Shown in pieces: positions 1-5,471 of a DNA stretch of 23,954 nucleotides. The notes beneath the pieces were generated by a model that was not told the origin of the DNA, did not search any database, and saw nothing but the letters and a program-made list of their open reading frames with translations. Positions within the stretch are counted from its first letter, which is position 1. Each line of letters opens with the position of its first letter. The position numbers were made by a program, and so were the translations under genes. This stretch comes from Planctomycetia bacterium (GTDB lineage Bacteria; Planctomycetota; UBA1135; GCA-002686595). The stretch lies in the NCBI GenBank assembly GCA_005778045.1, contig SXKQ01000173.1, positions 1-23,954 of the forward strand. Direction: 5' to 3'.

Positions 1-2
1 CG

Positions 3-1439
3 ATCTCGATCCGGCGCTGGTCGATGCCGGCGTCGCCCTGGCCCGGCGTGCGCGTCAGGCGAATCAGCGCTTGTGCCTTGGCGATGTCGGCGATGACTCA
101 GGTGCTGTGCCGCCGCTCGGCGGACGCCATGTGGTCGCTGTTCGACCCCAAGGTCGTGCCGCACTTCACCGACCTCTACGGCAAGGCCTTCGAGCGGGCC
201 TACCTCGAGGCCGAGGAGAAGAAACTCCAAATGCGCCAGGTCAAGGCGCGCGAGCTGTACTCGCGCATGATGCGCACGCTGGCCCAGACCGGGAACGGCT
301 GGATGACGTTCAAGGACGCCTCGAACGAGAAGTGCAACCAGACCGGGCTCGAGGGCCGCACCGTGCACCTCTCCAACCTGTGCACCGAGATCATCGAGGT
401 GACGAACAACGACGAGACCACGGTGTGCAACCTCGGCTCGATCAACCTGGGCAAGCTCGTGCGCAACGGCGCCTTCGACTTCGCGCGCCTTGGCGAGATC
501 ACCCGTGTCGCGGTGCGTCGCCTCGACCGCGTGATCGACATCAACTATTACCCGACCGAGACCGCGAAGAACTCCAACTTCGCGTGGCGTCCGGTGGGCC
601 TCGGCGTGATGGGCCTGCAGGACGTGTTCTTCAAGTTGCGCCTGCCGTTTGACAGCCAAGCGGCGGTCGAGCTCTCCGCGCGCATTCAGGAGGAAATCTA
701 CTTCCACGCGCTCTCGATCTCGTGCGACCTCGCGCTGGAGTCGGGCTCTCACCCGACCTTCGCGCAGACGCGCGCGGCGAAGGGCGCTCTGCAGCACGAC
801 TTATGGGGCGTGAAGCCCGCCGACGAGCGCCGCTGGGACGACCTCAAGGCGCGCATCGCGGTGCACGGCCTGCGCAACTCGCTGATGATCGCCATCGCGC
901 CCACGGCGACGATCGCCTCGATCGCCGGCTGCTACGAGTGCATCGAGCCGCAGATCTCGAACCTGTTCAAGCGCGAGACGCTCTCGGGCGACTTCATCCA
1001 GATCAACCGCTACCTCGTGCAGGAGCTCAAGGAGCGCGGCCTCTGGAACGAGGAGCTGCGCAATCGAATCAAGTCGACGGAAGGGTCGATTCAGGACATG
1101 GAGGACATCCCGGCTGACCTGCGCGTGCTGTATCGCACCGCTTGGGAGCTGCCCCAGAAGTGCCTGATCGACCTTGCCCGCGCGCGCGGCGCTTGGATCG
1201 ACCAGTCGCAGTCGCGCAACCTCTTCATCGAGAACCCGGTGATCGGCAAGCTATCTTCCATGTACATGTACGCTTGGAAGCTAGGTCTCAAGACCACCTA
1301 CTACCTGCGCTCGCGCCCCGCGACGCGCATCCGCCAGACCACCGTCTCCACTCCGGCCGCCGCCGCGGCCCCGGTTTCCGATGCGCAGGCCGTCGCCTGC
1401 TCGCTCGAGAATCCGGAGGCCTGCGAGGCCTGCCAGTAG
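3..1439 (+). CDS. nrdA: Ribonucleoside-diphosphate reductase alpha subunit, class Ia (5'-partial)
   Basis: Large subunit of aerobic ribonucleotide reductase, which reduces ribonucleoside diphosphates to deoxy forms in the cytoplasm together with the NrdB radical subunit just downstream. Numbering from the ATG at 24, recognisable NrdA sequence begins around residue 33 (ADAMWSLFDP, base 120) and runs to the stop. The active-site triad N118-x-C120-x-E122 (SNLCTE) and the redox partner C135 (CNLGSINLG) are present, as are the radical-transfer tyrosine pair Y426-Y427 (KTTYYLRSR) and the C-terminal redox cysteines C467/C470 (EACEACQ). The N-terminal half with the ATP cone and the first active-site cysteine is missing. 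The first ~100 bases do not read as NrdA in this frame (see findings), so the ATG at 24 is not the native start. Identification is very secure; the 5' boundary is not. Confidence 0.93.
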   Translation: MSIRRWSMPASPWPGVRVRRISACALAMSAMTQVLCRRSADAMWSLFDPKVVPHFTDLYGKAFERAYLEAEEKKLQMRQVKARELYSRMMRTLAQTGNGWMTFKDASNEKCNQTGLEGRTVHLSNLCTEIIEVTNNDETTVCNLGSINLGKLVRNGAFDFARLGEITRVAVRRLDRVIDINYYPTETAKNSNFAWRPVGLGVMGLQDVFFKLRLPFDSQAAVELSARIQEEIYFHALSISCDLALESGSHPTFAQTRAAKGALQHDLWGVKPADERRWDDLKARIAVHGLRNSLMIAIAPTATIASIAGCYECIEPQISNLFKRETLSGDFIQINRYLVQELKERGLWNEELRNRIKSTEGSIQDMEDIPADLRVLYRTAWELPQKCLIDLARARGAWIDQSQSRNLFIENPVIGKLSSMYMYAWKLGLKTTYYLRSRPATRIRQTTVSTPAAAAAPVSDAQAVACSLENPEACEACQ

Positions 1440-1478
1440 GGAATGCAACCGCACAACGCCCACCTGCGAGCACCAACC

Positions 1479-2504
1479 ATGTCCGTCGCACTCGTCCAGC
1501 GCCCGATGATCCTCAACCCCGGCCTCGACCTCACTCTGAGGCCGATGCGCTACCCCGACTTCTACGAGATGTACAAGTCGGCCATCCGCAACACGTGGAC
1601 GGTGGAGGAGGTCGACTTCTCCAGCGACCTCGTCGATCTGCGCAGCCGACTGCTGCCGGCCGAGCGCCACCTCGTGCACCGCCTTGTCGCGTTCTTCGCC
1701 ACGGGCGACTCGATCGTGGCGAACAACGTCGCGCTCAACCTCTACAAGCACATCAACTCGCCGGAGGCGCGCATGTACCTGTCGCGCCAGATCTACGAGG
1801 AGGCGCTGCACGTCCAGTTCTACCTGACGCTGCTCGACAACTACGTGCCCGACATCAAGGAGCGCGAGAAGGCCTTCGCCGCGATCCACAACAGTCCGTC
1901 GATCGCTCGCAAGGCCGAGTTCTGCTTCAAGTGGATGGACTCGGGTCTCGAGCTCGACCGCCTCGTGACGCCGGAGGACCGCCGTCGCTTCCTGCTCAAC
2001 CTGATCTGCTATGCCTGCTGCGTCGAGGGCCTGTTCTTCTACGCGGCTTTCGCCTACGTCTACTTCATGCGCAGCAAGGGCCTGCTCAACGGCCTCGCCT
2101 CGGGCACCAACTGGGTGTTCCGCGACGAGAGCATGCACATGAGCTTCGCCCTCCAGATCGCCGCGACCGTACGCTGCGAGGAGCCCGTGCTCTTCGACGC
2201 GCAGCTCGAGCGCGACATCCATCAGATGATCGACGAGGCGGTCACCTGCGAGGTGCAGTTCGCCGAGGACCTGCTGCAGGGCGGCATCCCGGGGCTCTCC
2301 GCGCGCGACATGCGCCAGTACCTCGAGTACGTGGCTGATCAGCGCCTCGGCAACCTGGGCCTGGGCAAGCGCTACAACGCCAAGAACCCCTTCGCGTTCA
2401 TGGAGCTGCAGGACGTGCAGGAGCTCTCGAACTTCTTCGAGCGCCGCGTCAGCGCCTACCAGACGGGCGTCACGGGCGAGGTCGCCTTCGACGAGTCGTT
2501 CTAG
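1479..2504 (+). CDS. nrdB: Ribonucleoside-diphosphate reductase beta subunit, class Ia
   Basis: Small subunit (341 aa) carrying the diiron-tyrosyl radical that starts catalysis in NrdA. All expected iron ligands are visible: D77 (ATGDSIV), E108 and H111 (EEALH), E183 (CCVEGLFF), E217 and H220 (FRDESMH). The radical tyrosine Y115 lies four residues after H111, as in E. coli Y122, which marks a tyrosyl-radical class Ia enzyme and not a Mn/Fe class Ic enzyme. The C-terminal tail ends in acidic/aromatic residues (FDESF), as expected for the peptide that docks on NrdA. The gene begins 39 bases after the nrdA stop. An ATG at 1443 would add twelve residues of no family character, so the ATG at 1479 (MSVALVQRP) is preferred. 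No clear Shine-Dalgarno is seen, so translation probably depends on the nrdA transcript. A strong hairpin follows at 2529-2572. Confidence 0.95.
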   Translation: MSVALVQRPMILNPGLDLTLRPMRYPDFYEMYKSAIRNTWTVEEVDFSSDLVDLRSRLLPAERHLVHRLVAFFATGDSIVANNVALNLYKHINSPEARMYLSRQIYEEALHVQFYLTLLDNYVPDIKEREKAFAAIHNSPSIARKAEFCFKWMDSGLELDRLVTPEDRRRFLLNLICYACCVEGLFFYAAFAYVYFMRSKGLLNGLASGTNWVFRDESMHMSFALQIAATVRCEEPVLFDAQLERDIHQMIDEAVTCEVQFAEDLLQGGIPGLSARDMRQYLEYVADQRLGNLGLGKRYNAKNPFAFMELQDVQELSNFFERRVSAYQTGVTGEVAFDESF

Positions 2505-2528
2505 GGCTCGCGGGCGCATGGCCCCTCG

Positions 2529-2572
2529 ACGCGCCCCGGCGCTCCGCAAGCTCGCGGGGCGCCGGGGCGCGT
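2529..2572 (+). terminator. Strong GC hairpin after nrdB
   Basis: A 19-bp inverted repeat (2529-2547 with 2554-2572, one G-T wobble) closes a 6-base loop (AAGCTC). It lies 25 bases after the nrdB stop and just before the next gene's promoter. No T-tract follows, which is common for hairpin terminators in very GC-rich bacteria. Confidence 0.7.
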
Positions 2573-2575
2573 GCA

Positions 2576-2605
2576 TTGGCAGGGCGGCCGACCGGTGCGT
2601 AGGAT
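2576..2605 (+). promoter_or_regulatory. Promoter of the DUF4375-type gene
   Basis: A -35-like TTGGCA (2576-2581) is separated by 18 bases from a -10-like TAGGAT (2600-2605). The GTG start at 2614 is only 8 bases past the -10 element, so transcription would begin about two bases before it: a near-leaderless mRNA. It sits directly behind the nrdB hairpin. Confidence 0.6.
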
Positions 2606-2613
2606 CCCGCGCC

Positions 2614-3054
2614 GTGGACCCGAATAAGGAACTCGAGTCGATCGCCCAGCCGCTGTCCGCGCGCGTGACCCGTGCCGGCCTGCGCTCCCTCTCCGAGCCC
2701 GAGCGCACGGCCTACCTCGTGTGGAGCTTCGCGCACGAGCTCGACAATGGTGGTCCGGACGCCTTCTTCTACAACGCCAGCGGTCGCTTCGCGGAGCAGA
2801 CCGTGGATGCTCTGCACTCGATCGCGGCGCGCGAACTCGCGAGCGCGCTCGAGGAGGTCATCGAGGGCTTCCCCGACGGCGAGGTCCCCGACGATCAGGA
2901 AGATCGCACGGAGGCGCTCGACGACGCGGCGCGCGACCTCGAGGACGCGCTCGAGCGCCTGCGCGAGGCCTACGAGGACAAGGGACCCGAGCGCCTGCGC
3001 AAGGCGACCCTGCGCTACTGGCAGGCCCAGAGCGGCAGCACTCCCGCCGAGTAG
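2614..3054 (+). CDS. DUF4375 (DMP19-like) family protein
   Basis: A soluble acidic protein of 146 aa. Residues 25-75 carry the signature of the DUF4375 family: a YLVWSFAHELDNGG stretch, then DAFFYNASGRFAEQT and an alanine-rich helix. The C-terminal half is acidic and helical, with many Glu/Asp/Arg residues. The biochemical role of the family is not established; the eponymous DMP19 of Neisseria is a DNA mimic, but that does not prove the function here. The GTG start at 2614 is chosen because the promoter hexamer ends at 2605. The longer frame from 2518 would translate the nrdB terminator into basic low-complexity sequence. A small membrane-protein gene follows 12 bases after the stop, probably on the same transcript. 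Confidence 0.72.
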   Translation: MDPNKELESIAQPLSARVTRAGLRSLSEPERTAYLVWSFAHELDNGGPDAFFYNASGRFAEQTVDALHSIAARELASALEEVIEGFPDGEVPDDQEDRTEALDDAARDLEDALERLREAYEDKGPERLRKATLRYWQAQSGSTPAE

Positions 3055-3066
3055 CGCGCCGCGCGC

Positions 3067-3492
3067 ATGGGCCTCAAGTCCGCACTGCGAGGGACGAGCG
3101 CGGTGGTCGCCGGCGCCGTCGTCGGCGGCATGGTCAACATGGGCCTCATCGTCGCCGGCTCGAAGCTGCTGCCGCCGCCCTCTGGCGTCGACGCCAATGA
3201 CACCGCGAGCATCGACGCGCACATCGGCGAGTACTCGGTCGCGCAGCTCCTCTCGCCCTTTCTCGCACACGCGCTGGGCACGCTCGCCGGCGCGCTGGTA
3301 GCGGCACTGGTCGCCCCCGAGTCACGCCTGCGCGTCGCCCTCACGGTCGGCCTGCTGTTCCTCGCCGGCGGAATCATGGCCGTGTCGATGATCCCATCCG
3401 CGCCACTGTGGTTCGATGCGCTCGACCTCGTGGTCGCCTACGTCCCCATGGCGCTGCTCGGAGCGCGCATCGCCGCGCGTCTGCGCCCCTAG
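3067..3492 (+). CDS. Small four-helix integral membrane protein
   Basis: A 141-residue hydrophobic protein. Membrane segments are visible at about residues 10-35 (TSAVVAGAVVGGMVNMGLIV), 60-85 (LLSPFLAHALGTLAGALVAAL), 90-110 (VALTVGLLFLAGGIMAV) and 117-136 (LDLVVAYVPMALLGARIAA). A hydrophilic loop of about 25 residues follows helix 1. Such small membrane proteins occur as uncharacterised families; no catalytic motif is seen. The start follows the upstream stop by 12 bases. That stop codon begins a TAGCGC hexamer 9 bases before the ATG, a weak version of the near-leaderless spacing seen elsewhere in the window. The stop overlaps the stop of the convergent asparaginase-like gene by four bases (CTAG, 3489-3492). 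Confidence 0.75.
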   Translation: MGLKSALRGTSAVVAGAVVGGMVNMGLIVAGSKLLPPPSGVDANDTASIDAHIGEYSVAQLLSPFLAHALGTLAGALVAALVAPESRLRVALTVGLLFLAGGIMAVSMIPSAPLWFDALDLVVAYVPMALLGARIAARLRP

Positions 3493-3983
3493 GAGCTTTC
3501 GAACACGCCGGTCGAGCGGTTCTTGTGCGCGTCGGCCCAGCCGAGTGCGCGGCCGTTCATCGCGACGTAGGTCCCGCGTGGGAGCGACTGTGCGAAGGCG
3601 AGCGCGCTGCCGAGGTTGAAGAGCCCGTCGGAGCTGCCGAATGTGTAGGGCACCATCGCGCCCGTGAGCACGATCGTCTTGTCGAGCCCCGCGGAGCCGA
3701 TCATGCGCGCCGTGAGTTCCATGGTGTCTGTGCCATGCGTGATGACGATGCGCGACTCGCTCGCGCGCCGACAGGCTTCGAGCACGCGTGCGCGGTGCTC
3801 GTCGCTCATCTCGAGGCTGTCGATCAGCATCAGCGTCTCGACCACGATCGGCAGCTTGCAGCGGCCGAGGCCGAGCATCTCGGGCACGTGCGTCTCGCGG
3901 AACTGCAGCCGGCCCTCGAGCTCGTTGTAGTTCTTGTCGAACGTCCCGCCGGTGACGAGAACGCGAATCTCGGACGCTTCCAT
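3489..3983 (-). CDS. Single-domain asparaginase-like protein
   Basis: A 164-aa protein matching only the N-terminal catalytic domain of type I/II L-asparaginases, which are normally about 320-350 aa. Visible motifs are TGGTFD at residues 11-16, containing the first nucleophilic threonine T14, the flap tyrosine Y19, HGTDTM at 83-88 with T85-D86, and TGAMVP then SSDGLFNLGSAL at 107-126. The second domain and the lysine of the second catalytic triad are absent. Short stand-alone asparaginase-domain proteins exist in many bacteria, so this is probably a natural form and not a truncation; activity on asparagine is unproven. The ATG at 3983 is preferred to the one at 3995 because the latter overlaps the -10 hexamer. 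The gene lies directly after the broken membrane-protein gene on the same strand. Confidence 0.82.
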   Translation of the reverse strand: MEASEIRVLVTGGTFDKNYNELEGRLQFRETHVPEMLGLGRCKLPIVVETLMLIDSLEMSDEHRARVLEACRRASESRIVITHGTDTMELTARMIGSAGLDKTIVLTGAMVPYTFGSSDGLFNLGSALAFAQSLPRGTYVAMNGRALGWADAHKNRSTGVFESS

Positions 3984-3993
3984 GGCGGCGCGC

Positions 3994-4022
3994 ATCCTAG
4001 CGCAGGTCGCCGCGGCCGTCAG
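3994..4022 (-). promoter_or_regulatory. Promoter of the asparaginase-like gene, overlapping the upstream stop codon
   Basis: On the minus strand a CTGACG (4022-4017), a 17-base spacer and TAGGAT (3999-3994) precede the ATG at 3983 by 10 bases. The first three bases of TAGGAT are the stop codon of the upstream pseudogene, so the promoter lies inside the end of that gene. Confidence 0.5.
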
Positions 4023-4757
4023 GTGCGAGCGGGCCGTCGCGCTGGAGCACGCGGTCGAGGATCGTGATCTTCTGCCAGATCTTGCGCGAAAGGCCGTCCG
4101 TCAGGCCCTCGATGTCACCGACGGCGGCGAGCGTCTCACGGTCGTCGAAGGGCTGGACATGCAGCGCCGCGGCCTTGCTGAGCAGCGCCAGCGCCTCCGA
4201 GCAGTAGTTGAGGCAGCGCACAAGCTCGAAGGGCATCCTGGTGCGCTTGGACGCGGACGCGGTCGCGTCGAGCGCGTCACCACCTGCTGGTCCTTCGTCA
4301 GCTGGTGCATGTCGATGATGTGCGCCAGCGAGCGCAAGCCGTACGGGGACTTCAGCGCCCGCTTGCGCTTCTTGCGTGGCTCGATCTGCCACAGAAATCA
4401 GATCGCAACGCCAAGGAACACGAGGTCGCTCACGCCGGCCTCGAGTCCCTGCAGCAGCTCGGACCAGTTCTCGTAGCCAGCCCGCAGGTTGGACACGAAG
4501 CTCCAGCCGAGCCCGATCACGGCCGCGGCCGGCAGGGCGACGAAGAGCGCCACCAGCGAGCGCAGGCCCCAATGCTCGCGCACGAGCTCGGCTTGCGCGC
4601 GCTCGACATTGCGCATCGTGAGTGCGACCTCGCCGCACACGCGCGCGAGGCTGGAGCCCAGAAAGCGCTCCGCGACCCGCCGCTGGAGCTGGTCCGCCGT
4701 CTCGACCAGCCGCTCGGGAGCGAGCTCGCTGTAGTTGGAGGGAGCGTCCGCCGCCAC
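3997..4757 (-). pseudogene. Conserved two-helix membrane protein, disrupted by a stop codon and a frameshift
   Basis: Three minus-strand pieces read as one protein of about 250 aa. The first (GTG at 4757 to 4398) contains SNYSELAPERLVE near its start, then two hydrophobic stretches (SLVALFVALPAAAVIGLGW and DLVFLGVAI). A TGA at 4400-4398 interrupts it, but the same frame continues as [15 protein letters not shown] and [14 protein letters not shown]. Around 4285-4262 the reading shifts by -1, as if one base were missing, into [20 protein letters not shown] and GLSRKIWQKITILDRVLQ, ending at 3997. The order matches a widespread uncharacterised family, recalled from memory, of two membrane helices followed by a cytoplasmic helical domain with the [15 protein letters not shown] motif. 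The total length of 761 bases is not a multiple of three. Either the gene is decaying or there are two sequence errors. It is divergent from the sigma factor gene. Confidence 0.68.
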
Positions 4758-4872
4758 CCAAGGTGCGCAGGACAGCGCCCGCCCGTGCGCTACCCTGCCT
4801 CCGCCTCCGCGGGAATCTCCCAAGAAATCTCCTCGCGGCGGCGTTCCTTGCCGGAAGGGCGCGAGAAACCCC

Positions 4873-5454
4873 ATGGACCAACCCTCGGATGGCGCACTGC
4901 TCCTCGCCTTGCGGCGGGGAGAGCGGTCGGCGATCGCGGCACTCGTCGAGCGGCACCAAGGTGTGCTGCTCGGCCACGCGCGCGCACTCGTCGGCCCCGG
5001 TGGGCCCTTCGAGGATGCGGTACAGGAGGCGTTCCTCGCGCTGCTCTCCCAGCCGCCCGAGCTGCCCGCGCACGTAGCGGGCGACGCGCAGGCCGAGCGG
5101 GCGCACCTGCGCTCGTGGCTGCACAAAGTGACGAGGAACTGCTGCATGGACACGATTCGATCCGAGAGACGCCGACGCGAGCGCGAAGAGCGCGCAGCGA
5201 CGCCCGAGGTCTTCTCGAGCGCCGTGGTGGAAGAGCGCGACACGCGCGCGGCCGTCGAGCGCGAGCTCGCGAAGCTGCCCGAGGACCAGCGCGAGGTGCT
5301 CGTGCTGCGACTGCTCGGCGAGCGCTCGTACCGCGAGATAGCCGAGATCACCGGCAAGAAGATCGGCACGGTGAGCTGGCTCGTGAGCGAGGGCCTGCAG
5401 CAACTGTCGACGGGGCTGGCGCCGCTCTGGGATGGACGTGGGGGTCGCGCGTGA
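4873..5454 (+). CDS. ECF-type RNA polymerase sigma-70 factor
   Basis: A 193-aa extracytoplasmic-function sigma factor. Region 2 occupies about residues 5-110: DGALLLALRRGERSAIAALV, the core-binding/-10-reading helix FEDAVQEAFLALL, and LRSWLHKVTRNCCMDTIR. A charged linker (about 110-135) joins it to region 4 (about 138-188), with the PEDQREVLVLRLLGERSYRE helix and the recognition helix region ITGKKIGTVSWLVSEGLQQL. The ATG at 4873 is chosen because family sequence starts a few residues later; the frame is open further upstream but has no family character. The next gene starts 17 bases after the stop and encodes an anti-sigma-like transmembrane VWA protein, so the pair probably forms a sigma/anti-sigma module that responds to an envelope signal. 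A TACCCT hexamer at 4791-4796 could be its -10, giving a leader of about 70 bases. Confidence 0.88.
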   Translation: MDQPSDGALLLALRRGERSAIAALVERHQGVLLGHARALVGPGGPFEDAVQEAFLALLSQPPELPAHVAGDAQAERAHLRSWLHKVTRNCCMDTIRSERRRREREERAATPEVFSSAVVEERDTRAAVERELAKLPEDQREVLVLRLLGERSYREIAEITGKKIGTVSWLVSEGLQQLSTGLAPLWDGRGGRA

Positions 5455-5471
5455 GCGCGGGGAGGCCAAAC

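Noticed and set aside
1281..2708. A 475-codon minus-strand frame opposite nrdB.
   Set aside because: It mirrors the codon pattern of nrdB, crosses the nrdB terminator and has repetitive Val/Glu/Leu/Arg composition with no family match.
4305..5471. An open plus-strand frame running through the minus-strand pseudogene and the sigma factor into the VWA gene.
   Set aside because: It is antisense or out of frame to recognisable proteins until 5472, encodes low-complexity basic sequence, and the ATG at 5472 has its own ribosome site.
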